Shown in pieces: positions 34,497 to 42,488 of a DNA stretch of 63,435 nt (its first letter is position 1; each line of letters starts with the position of its first letter). The notes under the pieces were generated by a model. It ran no database searches and was not told the origin of the DNA. It saw only the letters and a list, made by a program, of their open reading frames with translations. The position numbers were made by a program, and so were the translations under genes. This stretch comes from Deltaproteobacteria bacterium (GTDB taxonomy: Bacteria > Desulfobacterota > Desulfomonilia > Desulfomonilales > Desulfomonilaceae), in assembly GCA_021777225.1 (NCBI GenBank), contig JAJYDQ010000013.1:1-63435 (forward strand), written 5' to 3'.

Positions 34497-35438
34497 TTGT
34501 CAAAAATAATAAGGAGTGTAAAACGTCTTAACCTGTCAAGACTTAGGGATGTTCCTCTAAATTTTGCACATGAAATTAAGGTCTTGATTGGACTGACCAT
34601 TGTCGCTTGGGTGCGGGATAGCGCCATTCGAATGGCAGCGGCTCTGGCGTTTTACACAATATTCTCTATTGGCCCAGCCCTTCTTATAGCGCTGTTTGTC
34701 GCGGAAACTATGGTGGACGCCTCGTCCGCCAGATTTGAACTTGCGACGATCCTGGACAGATTTGTCACTCCTGGTGACACAGCGTACGTATTTTCATTGC
34801 TTGAGTCGGCCAAAGGAAAGATCGCAGGCACAGGCTTTCCCGCTCTTAGTGTTGTCACCGCCATCATAGCTGCGACAGGCGTTTTCACGGAACTTCAAAG
34901 CGGATTGAACACTATCTGGAAAGTCAGCCCTAAGCGTGGGTCAAGTGTACTGAGATATATCGAAATGCGTTTCATATCGTTTCTCATAGTCCTTGGGATT
35001 GGAGTGTTACTGCTTGCTTCACTTGCGGTTACAACGATTCTTTCTACCATTGAGACCGTAATAATCGAAGCTTTCCCAATCTTCGGGAACTATTTGTATA
35101 AAATCAATTCGCTGATATCACTTGCGATAATTCCAGTCCTCATCGCATGCGCATACAAGTTTATCCCCGCGACAAAAATAGAGTGGCGCGACGTTTGGTC
35201 CGGATGTCTTCTGGCTTCTCTGCTTTTAGCTCTGGGCAAATTTATGATCGCGCTCTACTTAAGCCTGACTCGGATCAGCTCTCTCTACGGAGCCGCCGGT
35301 TCGCTGGTAATACTTCTTGTATGGGTATACTACTCGGCCCAGGTTTTTTTCTTTGGAGCGGAATTAACTAAGGTCTATGCGTTCAGGCACGGCTCCAGGA
35401 GGCCAAGAATTATTTCTGAGGATGGTTCAGCGCAATGA
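34497..35438 (+). CDS. YihY/BrkB family membrane protein
   Basis: A 313-aa inner-membrane protein with about six TM helices. Family hallmarks are present: AAALAFYTIFSIGPALLIALFVAE near residues 42-65, ATGVFTELQSGLNTIWKV, IPATKIEWRDVWSGCLLAS and SSLYGAAGSLVILLVWVYYSAQVFFFGAELTKVYAFRHG at the C-terminus. Once labelled ribonuclease BN in E. coli by mistake; its true role is unclear. The start is TTG at 34497, with GGAG somewhat far upstream (11 bases). Likely co-transcribed with the upstream membrane protein. Confidence 0.9.
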   Translation: MSKIIRSVKRLNLSRLRDVPLNFAHEIKVLIGLTIVAWVRDSAIRMAAALAFYTIFSIGPALLIALFVAETMVDASSARFELATILDRFVTPGDTAYVFSLLESAKGKIAGTGFPALSVVTAIIAATGVFTELQSGLNTIWKVSPKRGSSVLRYIEMRFISFLIVLGIGVLLLASLAVTTILSTIETVIIEAFPIFGNYLYKINSLISLAIIPVLIACAYKFIPATKIEWRDVWSGCLLASLLLALGKFMIALYLSLTRISSLYGAAGSLVILLVWVYYSAQVFFFGAELTKVYAFRHGSRRPRIISEDGSAQ

Positions 35439-35544
35439 GTCCTCTGTTGGAGCGTTCCCCGAAAAATCTTGACAGAGCGAATCGCCGGGGATATTTTCCG
35501 CTTCAAATTTTTTAATTGAAACATCAAAAAGAGGTTTCATGTAA

Positions 35545-36321
35545 TTGATAAAAATTACACCTTTAGCAAGTGGCAGTTCCGGGAACTCTTTCCTGGTTCG
35601 TAACCGTGACGCCTCCATCCTGATAGACGCTGGCCTTTCCGGTAAACAGATTGTCGAGCGGCTCGATGGTGCCGGTATTGACCCATGTTCTTTGAAAGCA
35701 ATACTGGTGTCTCACGCTCATATGGATCATGTTAAGGGTGTTGGAGTGCTATCCAGAAAATTCAAGATACCTGTTTTCATCAATGACAAAACTTTTGAGG
35801 TTGCTGAAAAAACGCTCGGTAAATTGCATCGGCGTGAATCTTTCAGTCCAGGCAGGGTATTCGAGTTTGCGGGATTCAAGGTTCACCCTTTCTCTGTGCC
35901 CCACGATTGCGCTGATCCAGTGGGATTCCGAATATCAAATGGAACAGCCAAATTCGGTATAGCTACAGACCTTGGCATAGCTACGGGACTTGTAAGAAAC
36001 TTGCTGACAGGCCTCAACGCGGTGATCCTTGAAAGCAACCATGACCCCATGATGTTGCGGGATGGTCCATATCCTTGGGATTTGAAGCAGCGTGTTCGTA
36101 GCAGGCTGGGGCATCTCTCCAACGAGCAGAGCGCTGAACTCCTCGAAAGTATTGTGAGTGACGAACTGCGGGTTGTAATTTTAGCCCACATGTCGGAGAC
36201 CAACAACACTCAAGAGTTGGCGGAACAAAGAGCCCGTGAAAGCTTGCAGGCTTTTCTCGCGCAAAATGGCGCCATTTTTTGCGCCACTCAAGGCAAAGTC
36301 GGACCGACGGTGGAGTTATGA
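35545..36321 (+). CDS. MBL-fold metallohydrolase, WalJ/YycJ-like
   Basis: A 258-aa metallo-beta-lactamase-fold enzyme. It begins IKITPLASGSSGNSFLV, typical of the WalJ/YycJ subgroup of double-strand DNA exonucleases or RNase-like hydrolases. The metal motif VSHAHMDHVKGV (HxHxDH, about residues 54-65) is intact, with further ligands in FSVPHDCADPVGF, ATDLGIATG and ILESNHDPMML. The start is TTG at 35545 preceded by GAGG. It is followed by an enoyl-CoA hydratase gene with a separate SD; no functional link is evident. Confidence 0.85.
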   Translation: MIKITPLASGSSGNSFLVRNRDASILIDAGLSGKQIVERLDGAGIDPCSLKAILVSHAHMDHVKGVGVLSRKFKIPVFINDKTFEVAEKTLGKLHRRESFSPGRVFEFAGFKVHPFSVPHDCADPVGFRISNGTAKFGIATDLGIATGLVRNLLTGLNAVILESNHDPMMLRDGPYPWDLKQRVRSRLGHLSNEQSAELLESIVSDELRVVILAHMSETNNTQELAEQRARESLQAFLAQNGAIFCATQGKVGPTVEL

Positions 36322-36509
36322 TGAAAAGGGGCTTCATTGCCCCAGAAACGGCTTGCAAGTCTTTTTGAACACATCTGTGAAAATACCCTTAAATTTCATA
36401 AAGGTTGTGATTCAAGAATTATCAACGGTAGTAATTTTGGACCTCGGCTTCCTATGCGTCGCTATAAGGAGTCCTAATCATATTCGGGTTTGTAAGGAGG
36501 AATATATAA

Positions 36510-37262
36510 ATGGATTTTGTCTCAAAATCGATTGAAGGCCCTGTGGTTACGCTAACTCTCAACAGAGGAAAGGTGAATGCGATAAACGAAGCGCTTGCCG
36601 AAGAACTTCGAAAAAGTCTGGAGGCCATTGATTCTGACAGTAGTATTAAATCAGTTATATTGAATGGTCATGGCGGTTTCTTTTCTTTTGGGTTGGATAT
36701 CCCGGAATTCCTGAATTATTCCAAGCAGGATTTTAGCAGGTTCGTAGGGAAATTTGCGGATCTTTACACTTATATGTTCACTTATCCCAAGCCGGTGATC
36801 GCAGCGTTGAACGGGCACACCATAGCGGGTGGCTTCATGCTGGCTACTGCCTGTGATTACCGTGTGATGGTGGCCGGGAAGGCCAGGATGAGTCTCAACG
36901 AAATCACCTTTGGCTCATCGTTGTTCCCTGGAAGCGCGGAGATGTTGCGGTACCTTGTGGGTGATCGCAGGGCCGAAATAATAGCTGTAACCGGTGATAT
37001 GTATTCAGCGCAGCAGGCCAAAGAGATTGGACTGGTGGATCTGATATCCTCACAAGAGTTATTTACTAAGGATTGCATGACGGTCGCAACCGGGTTCGTG
37101 TCGAAATTTGGCCCCGCGTATCAAAGCATTAAAAACCTTCTTAGATCAGATACCGCAGCGATCATGCGAGACAAAGACAACCAATATCGCTCAGAAATGA
37201 TTGACATCTGGTATTCAGAAGACACGTGGGCCCGACTAAAGAAGATCAAGATCAGAGACTGA
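36510..37262 (+). CDS. enoyl-CoA hydratase/isomerase family protein
   Basis: A 250-aa crotonase-fold protein. The oxyanion-hole motifs NGHGGFFSFGLDIPEF (about residues 52-67) and ALNGHTIAGGFMLATACDYRVM (about 94-115) are recognisable, followed by LNEITFGSSLFPGSAEMLRYLVG. The usual second active-site Glu cannot be confidently located, so an isomerase-type reaction is as likely as hydration. A very good SD, AAGGAGG, precedes ATG 36510. With the acyl-CoA dehydrogenase and SDR at 6-9 kb it suggests fatty- or aromatic-acid metabolism in the organism, but it is far from those genes. Confidence 0.88.
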   Translation: MDFVSKSIEGPVVTLTLNRGKVNAINEALAEELRKSLEAIDSDSSIKSVILNGHGGFFSFGLDIPEFLNYSKQDFSRFVGKFADLYTYMFTYPKPVIAALNGHTIAGGFMLATACDYRVMVAGKARMSLNEITFGSSLFPGSAEMLRYLVGDRRAEIIAVTGDMYSAQQAKEIGLVDLISSQELFTKDCMTVATGFVSKFGPAYQSIKNLLRSDTAAIMRDKDNQYRSEMIDIWYSEDTWARLKKIKIRD

Positions 37263-37386
37263 TTTGGACGATGTTATTTCCAGGTGATAGCCGCATGAAG
37301 AGTAATTACAAAATGAATCCGTATTTCAAAAAACTTTTGATAAAAAGCTGGGTCAACGGGGGGTTAGAAGTGCTACTGAACTTGGC

Positions 37387-37461
37387 TGGAGGCGGCTGGC
37401 GGATTTGAACCGCCGAATAACGGTTTTGCAGACCGTCGCCTTACCACTTGGCTAAGCCGCC
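37387..37461 (-). tRNA. tRNA-Cys(GCA)
   Basis: A full cloverleaf on the minus strand: acceptor stem GGCGGCT pairing with AGCCGCC, D arm TAGCCAAGTGGTAAGGC, anticodon loop with GCA in GGTCTGCAAAACC, T arm with GGTTCAAATCC, and an encoded CCA end. The anticodon GCA specifies cysteine. It stands alone between the enoyl-CoA hydratase gene and the small Cys-rich ORF. Confidence 0.95.
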
Positions 37462-37985
37462 TCTCCCGAAAAAATAATTTTAATATGAAACTCACTGACG
37501 CGTCAATAGAATCCCAACATCAAAACAAAAAAACATGACGCCAGTGGAATTCGACTCCTTAGCCTTCGTTATCAAAATGTGGTAGAATTTAAAAAATCAG
37601 CGAAACGGCTTTTCAAAAATCTAACTTTAAAGATTACGTGCGGGAATGAAAAAAATACTTATCATTTTAAGCTTGTTTTTTATTGCGTTTATTTCGTCAG
37701 TTTACGTTGTTTCACCGGACGATGAAATTGACTGCTGCATAAAATCCTGTTCTTGAACCAAGAAAAAGCCACAATGTCTCAAAACAACCAAGGCTGATTG
37801 CTTGAGGCAACGTGGCGAGGTAGTCGTTGACTGCCTACTCTGTGATTGAGAATTGGAACAATGGCGTTGATGCCATTTGGCTACGGACTATTTACTTACT
37901 GGAACTCGAATCAGCACGAATTATTCAGGTGGTAGTTTGTGATGCGGTAACTGTTTCCGGATCTAACTTTTACGGAAATAACGCG
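37462..37985. other. 524-base intergenic region between tRNA-Cys and nrdJ
   Basis: Apart from the small UGA-interrupted ORF at 37646-37849, I see no gene, terminator or clear promoter. A possible -10 box TAGAAT lies near 37583, without a good -35 box. Confidence 0.5.
37646..37849 (+). CDS. small secreted Cys-rich protein interrupted by an in-frame UGA
   Basis: From ATG 37646 the frame reads MKKILIILSLFFIAFISSVY (a clear signal peptide), VVSPDDEIDCCIKSCS, then TGA at 37754-37756. If read through, it continues for 30 codons (TKKKPQCLKTTKADCLRQ, RGEVVVDCLLCD) to TGA at 37847. The continuation keeps the character of a small Cys-rich protein, with four further Cys. Possibilities: UGA as selenocysteine, a recent nonsense mutation or sequencing error, or a genuine 36-aa peptide. 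No clear SECIS hairpin was found downstream; TTCTTG-AAC-CAAGAA forms a hairpin over the UGA itself. The SD is poor. The open second half has a sizeable chance of occurring randomly. Confidence 0.4.
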
Positions 37986-40730
37986 CTATGAACAGCCAGT
38001 TGTGGAACCACAATTCAAACACTTGTAACAGGACCCGTTTCTGACCATTATGGCGCCGCAATCCGGACACGCTGGGGCGTCTGACTGCGCGTTGAAGAAA
38101 GACTTCTGAGCAACCGTTTTGTTAACTGATTTAACAATATGTTTTGATCCCGGGGGTTCTAATAAAACCGAGATACTTTCATCATTGGTAGATAACAAGC
38201 CTGTCATTGCTTTGGCCTGTTCATCCAGGAAACTTGTTCCGAGGTACCGAAATATATAGTCCGTCAGCGACTTTGCGATGGGGACGTTCGGGTTACTCGT
38301 AAAACCCGAAGGTTCAAATCGAACATGGCTGAATTTGTTGACAAGGTCTTCCAACGGCACACCATATTGGAGGGCTATAGATGTTAATGTGGCTATAGTG
38401 TCCATCAAACCGGAAATGGTGCTTCCCTCTTTAGACATTCGTATGAATATTTCGCCAACTTTACCATCATCATAAAAGCCCGTATGAATATATCCCTTAT
38501 GTCCCGCTATCTCAAATTTGTGCCGCACACTCTTACAGTCCACCGGCAGTCTGCGTCTTACAGGAAGAGACAGGGAACGGTTAACGTTGGAAGCGCTGGC
38601 TTGTACAGGCTGAGCGGACTTGCATCCATCGCGGTAGACCGTAATGGATTTAAGTCCGATCTTCCATGAAAACCGGAAAATTTCCTCTATCTCCTCAACT
38701 GTGCAATCATTTGGCAGATTGACTGTCTTTGAAATACCACCTGATATGAAAGGCTGAACCGCCGCCATCATCCTTATGTGTCCCTCAGGAGAAATGTGGC
38801 GTAACCCTTGAATGGGCGTGAAAGCGCAATCAAATATCGGAAGGTGATCGGGCAATATTTCTTCTACGTCTTCTATTGAGCCAGTTTCCTGGATGGTGGC
38901 CACAATTTCCTCGATCCTTAGGGGTTCGTATCCGAGACGTTGTAGCGCTTTTGGCACAATCCTGTTTACGATTGCCAGGTTTCCCCCGCCTGACAGAGCT
39001 TTAGACTTAACCAGCGCGAGTTCAGGTTCGATTCCGGTAGTGTCGCAATCCATCATAAAAGCGACAGTTCCTGTTGGAGCTATGGCTGTTACCTGGGAGT
39101 TCGAAAATCCGACTTTCTTGCATCTTTCAATAACCAGATCCCAAGTCTTTAGAGCTTGTTCAACGATATCTTTGGGCGCAATATTTTGATCAATTTCTTG
39201 TGCGCTTTTCTTGTGCTTCTGCAGAACTTTTAGGAATGATGACCGATTACGTTCGAATTCTCTAAACGGCCTCCTCACTGAGGCTATTCTTGATGACTGC
39301 AAGTAGGCCTCTGATGTCATAAGAGCCGATATCGAACCGGCCCATTGGCGAGCTTCGTTCGAGTCATAAGGTAAAGCCAAACTCATTATCAAGGCGCCCA
39401 GATCAGCGAATCCCAGACCCAAAGCCCTCAAGTTTCTCGCATTGCGGGCAATTGTCGGGGTTGGATAGGATGATCTGTCTATAATAATGTCCTGGGCTGT
39501 GATGAGTATGTCAACTGTGTGACAGAACGCCTCTGTATCGAAAAAGCCTGACGCGTCCAGGAACGAAGTCAGTTTGATCGACGCTAGATTACAGGCCGAG
39601 TCATCGACCCCCATGTACTCGGAACAAGGGTTGGACGAGGAGATGCGGCCAGTTTCTGGACACGTATTGTAGGCGTTTATTGTAGTGTCAAACTGCAATC
39701 CCGGGTCACCACAGACATGAGCGGCCATGGCAATTTCCCGAGTCAAATCTCTGGCTCGGTAGATGTCAGCCTTTTCCCCATTCAAAATAAATCGTGTGGT
39801 CCAATCACGGTCCTTTTCGTCCGCCTCCATGAATTCATCCGTAATTCGAACCGAGTGATTCGAATTCTGAAAAGCGACCGTGGAATAGGCGGCGCCTTCA
39901 AAAGACCCGTCAAAACCTGCGTCAATAAGCGCCTGGGCCTTTTTTTCTTCCAATGCTTTTGATCGTATAAATTGGAGAACGTCAGGATGGTCTATGTTCA
40001 ATATTGCCATCTTGGCTGCGCGACGTGTTTTGCCACCCGATTTTATAACACCTGCAGACGCATCCGCAGCCTTCATGAATGATAGTGGCCCCGATGCGGT
40101 CCCGCCGCCCCTGAGGGGTTCTCTGGCGGATCTCAATTTTGACAGATTCACTCCAGAACCCGACCCGCCTTTGAATATTATGCCCTCCTGGGTATACCAA
40201 TGGAGGATAGATTCCATTGTGTCGTCCACGCCCAGTATGAAGCAGGCCGAACACTGGGGGGCTGGTTCAATCCCCACGTTGAACCATACGGGACTGTTAA
40301 AGGAAGCGCGTTGAGTTGTAAGGATAACGATCAACTCATCCCGGAAGACCTGAGTATCCTCCTCGGATGCAAAGTATCCCTGGTCCGCTCCCCATCCTGC
40401 TATTGTATTGGCCACACGGGAAACCAGCTCCTTAACACTGTTTTCCCTGTCAGGCGTACCTAGTCGACCCCTAAAGTATTTTGACGCCACGACCGTAACG
40501 GCCATGTCCGACCAGAACGAAGGGGCTTCAACACTGTTCTGTTCAAAAAGAATTTGCCCCTTCTCGTTGCGGATGATTGCAGACCTTTTATTCCAATCTA
40601 CAAGATCGAAAGGCCCTTTGTCGTCTACTGAGAAAAGGCGCGAGAAAATAAGCCCCTGCGATGGGAGATTCCCAACACTAAACAAATTACCGCTATTGTG
40701 TATTTCGGCCGAAAGAGCCTTATCAGTCAT
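37986..40730 (-). CDS. nrdJ: adenosylcobalamin-dependent ribonucleoside-diphosphate reductase (class II)
   Basis: Makes deoxyribonucleotides independently of oxygen, using B12. In the 914-aa protein, the substrate-cleft Cys lies in PAPQCSACFILG (C160/C163), followed by GGSGSGVNLSKLRS, the NPCSEYMGVDDSACNLASIKL active-site loop with the conserved Cys, and the barrel segment IAPTGTVAFMMDCDTTGIEPELALV. The C-terminus ends in a zinc-ribbon-like CPDCGAIMVRNGSCYKCLNCGSTTGCS, which is typical of this NrdJ subgroup. It begins with ATG 40730, about 145 bases after a strong promoter. No cobalamin riboswitch was recognised in that leader. Confidence 0.96.
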   Translation of the reverse strand: MTDKALSAEIHNSGNLFSVGNLPSQGLIFSRLFSVDDKGPFDLVDWNKRSAIIRNEKGQILFEQNSVEAPSFWSDMAVTVVASKYFRGRLGTPDRENSVKELVSRVANTIAGWGADQGYFASEEDTQVFRDELIVILTTQRASFNSPVWFNVGIEPAPQCSACFILGVDDTMESILHWYTQEGIIFKGGSGSGVNLSKLRSAREPLRGGGTASGPLSFMKAADASAGVIKSGGKTRRAAKMAILNIDHPDVLQFIRSKALEEKKAQALIDAGFDGSFEGAAYSTVAFQNSNHSVRITDEFMEADEKDRDWTTRFILNGEKADIYRARDLTREIAMAAHVCGDPGLQFDTTINAYNTCPETGRISSSNPCSEYMGVDDSACNLASIKLTSFLDASGFFDTEAFCHTVDILITAQDIIIDRSSYPTPTIARNARNLRALGLGFADLGALIMSLALPYDSNEARQWAGSISALMTSEAYLQSSRIASVRRPFREFERNRSSFLKVLQKHKKSAQEIDQNIAPKDIVEQALKTWDLVIERCKKVGFSNSQVTAIAPTGTVAFMMDCDTTGIEPELALVKSKALSGGGNLAIVNRIVPKALQRLGYEPLRIEEIVATIQETGSIEDVEEILPDHLPIFDCAFTPIQGLRHISPEGHIRMMAAVQPFISGGISKTVNLPNDCTVEEIEEIFRFSWKIGLKSITVYRDGCKSAQPVQASASNVNRSLSLPVRRRLPVDCKSVRHKFEIAGHKGYIHTGFYDDGKVGEIFIRMSKEGSTISGLMDTIATLTSIALQYGVPLEDLVNKFSHVRFEPSGFTSNPNVPIAKSLTDYIFRYLGTSFLDEQAKAMTGLLSTNDESISVLLEPPGSKHIVKSVNKTVAQKSFFNAQSDAPACPDCGAIMVRNGSCYKCLNCGSTTGCS

Positions 40731-40882
40731 CTTTTCACCACTACAATTGACGTTTAATGTTGGTTAAATTCTTGACAGTAAATAATTCCCCAAGGCGCCC
40801 CGACATCTTTAAGTTGAACTGCTAATCCGAATATCCACATAACTGATGTCGATCGAGTTTTGTTGGATTTTCCTCAATAGTA

Positions 40883-40911
40883 ATTATAATCCATTATTTA
40901 GATTCTGGCAA
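40883..40911 (-). promoter_or_regulatory. sigma-70-type promoter for nrdJ
   Basis: On the minus strand TTGCCA (40911-40906), a 17-base spacer and a perfect TATAAT (40888-40883). It lies between cdd and nrdJ, giving nrdJ a leader of about 145 bases. Confidence 0.65.
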
Positions 40912-40938
40912 GTTAACATATCGAAAAGGTTAAATAAA

Positions 40939-41427
40939 TCAATCTGAGGACCAACTAAAAGAGTCCTGGATCTCTTTTACTGAGGTGTCTGGAGGAAATC
41001 CCCCGCTGAAAAGTTCATCCAGACTGGTTATCACTCTTTCTCCGGAACGACCCTCGGCTATTATCAGGATATCCCTGGACCTTTGTCTTGCAAATTCCTG
41101 CATATATTGCAGGCAGGTCCCACAGGGCAGGAGAGGAGCGTATAAGTCGGAAACGACGGCCACGGCAAGAAAGTCTCTATGGCCGTGGATCAGAGCGTGG
41201 TTTATTGCGTTTCGCTCAGCGCATACGCCGAGGACCGGAATAAGACATTCGGTGTTGCAGCCTTCAAATATTTCGCCACCTTTTGTCAGTATTGCGGCGC
41301 CAACCCTGAAACGGCTTAGAGGGACCGAAGCATGTTCCCTTACCATTTTTGCAACGTCCAATAATTTGTTAAGGTCCCACTGGTGTAGATTGGTCGATAT
41401 TCGGTCGCTGGTCGCGTGGTCTGTCAT
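40939..41427 (-). CDS. cdd: cytidine deaminase
   Basis: A 162-aa zinc-dependent deaminase of cytidine/deoxycytidine (pyrimidine salvage). Zn ligands and catalytic Glu appear in VLGVCAERNAINHAL (Cys-Ala-Glu) and PCGTCLQYMQEFA (two Cys), and the substrate pocket in RFRVGAAILTKGGEIFEGCNTEC. Length fits homotetrameric T-CDA enzymes. It lies upstream of nrdJ on the same strand; both act in nucleotide supply, though nrdJ has its own promoter. Confidence 0.92.
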   Translation of the reverse strand: MTDHATSDRISTNLHQWDLNKLLDVAKMVREHASVPLSRFRVGAAILTKGGEIFEGCNTECLIPVLGVCAERNAINHALIHGHRDFLAVAVVSDLYAPLLPCGTCLQYMQEFARQRSRDILIIAEGRSGERVITSLDELFSGGFPPDTSVKEIQDSFSWSSD

Positions 41428-41467
41428 AAATTCTTTCTATCCGTTAAGTGTTTGCGCCAAGATCATG

Positions 41468-42049
41468 TCAGAAATCATCCCAATCAGCCTGGAGCGTTTT
41501 TACCATTATAATCAAATCATGATACGTCCCGTCACGATCCTTTACATAATCTTTCAATCGGGCCTGTTCAAAGAAGTCCAGCTTCAAGGCGGCTCTTATT
41601 GCCGGCTCCTGAATCCCGGCCACGAATTCCGCCGCCAATTTTTCAATGCCCATGTCCATCGCGAGCTTGACAGCACTCAGCAATAGCTTTGGTCCAAGAG
41701 CCTGGCGTCGGTATGAAGGGTCTACCATTACTCTGACGTGAGCCATATGACGGAGACACTCCGCTATGGGACGATGCAATTGAATGTTTGCGATTATTGA
41801 CCCATCTACTGTGTTCACTGCTACTAAGGGCACAACCTTGTCGTAATCAAGATTACGAATCCATTCCGTTGTCGCGTTGAATTCTGTTGTGTCGTCCCGC
41901 AGGAACCATCTCTCCTGGCCTGGAATGCGATCCAGGAAATCATGTAAAAGTTGTTCATCGGAAGGCCTGAGTGGGCGCAAGAGAATTGAGGAGCCGTCCT
42001 TGGTTTTTAACAATTTTTCATATTGTTCGAGCATTACCCTACTCCCCAC
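41468..42049 (-). CDS. GNAT-family N-acetyltransferase
   Basis: A 193-aa acetyltransferase with N-terminal SSILLRPLRPSDEQLLHDFLDRI and the acetyl-CoA binding strand/loop region MAHVRVMVDPSYRRQALGPKLLLSAVKLAMDMG (motif A, Q/RxxGxA-like, here R-R-Q-A-L-G). The C-terminal EPAIRAALKLDFFEQARLKDYVKDRDG resembles protein acetyltransferases of the RimI/Pat-like group. The substrate is unknown. It may be co-transcribed with cdd, 40 bases downstream. Confidence 0.85.
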   Translation of the reverse strand: MGSRVMLEQYEKLLKTKDGSSILLRPLRPSDEQLLHDFLDRIPGQERWFLRDDTTEFNATTEWIRNLDYDKVVPLVAVNTVDGSIIANIQLHRPIAECLRHMAHVRVMVDPSYRRQALGPKLLLSAVKLAMDMGIEKLAAEFVAGIQEPAIRAALKLDFFEQARLKDYVKDRDGTYHDLIIMVKTLQADWDDF

Positions 42050-42209
42050 TGTCGTACGATCATGAATTTCAACTTCTTATCAGAGGCTGGGTCCAAGCGC
42101 AACGATAGAAAACAGAGTGACTTATATCGTTACGTCTGTTAATTGATAATAATATAAGAATCACACGTCTCTGATTATATTGATAAAAATTAAATTACTG
42201 GAGGCCATA

Positions 42210-42395
42210 ATGGACGAAAATGAAAAAATGGTTTTGGATGCGATGAAAAATGCGCGTAAACCTGTTAGACCGGGTGACATAGCCAAATCAACCGGGATGG
42301 ATTCCAAGGAGGTTTCAAAGACAGTGGATTCCCTGAAAAAGAAGGGACTGGTGATTTCACCCAAGCGATGTTATTACTCTCCAACCGAGGGCTGA
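42210..42395 (+). CDS. mini winged-helix DNA-binding protein
   Basis: A 61-aa protein that is essentially one winged helix-turn-helix: DENEKMVLDAMKNARKPVRPGDIAKSTGMDSKEVSKTVDSLKKKGLVISPKRCYYSPT, with the recognition helix GMDSKEVSKTVDSLKKKG and a short wing. It is similar to the DNA-binding part of MarR/IclR-type regulators, without effector domain. The start is ATG 42210, preceded by GGAGGCCATA. It could be a minimal transcription factor or a partner of another regulator. It lies 93 bases upstream of mpl. Confidence 0.7.
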   Translation: MDENEKMVLDAMKNARKPVRPGDIAKSTGMDSKEVSKTVDSLKKKGLVISPKRCYYSPTEG

Positions 42396-42488
42396 GGACT
42401 CGAGAGAATATTCTATCACGCGCCCCGATGATAAAATAGGACCATTCCCTCGTCTTTACTTTCTTGTCGAGAGAGAACGGAAGTATTT

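Noticed and set aside
36325-36344. GGGGC-N6-GCCCC hairpin after the MBL-fold gene
   Set aside because: No T-run follows, so it is not scored as an intrinsic terminator.
37748-37762. TTCTTG-AAC-CAAGAA hairpin at the UGA as a SECIS element
   Set aside because: It contains the UGA rather than following it, and lacks the apical G/U and spacing expected of bacterial SECIS.
40731-40938. Cobalamin riboswitch upstream of the B12-dependent nrdJ
   Set aside because: The leader contains no recognisable B12-box; only a sigma-70 promoter was found.
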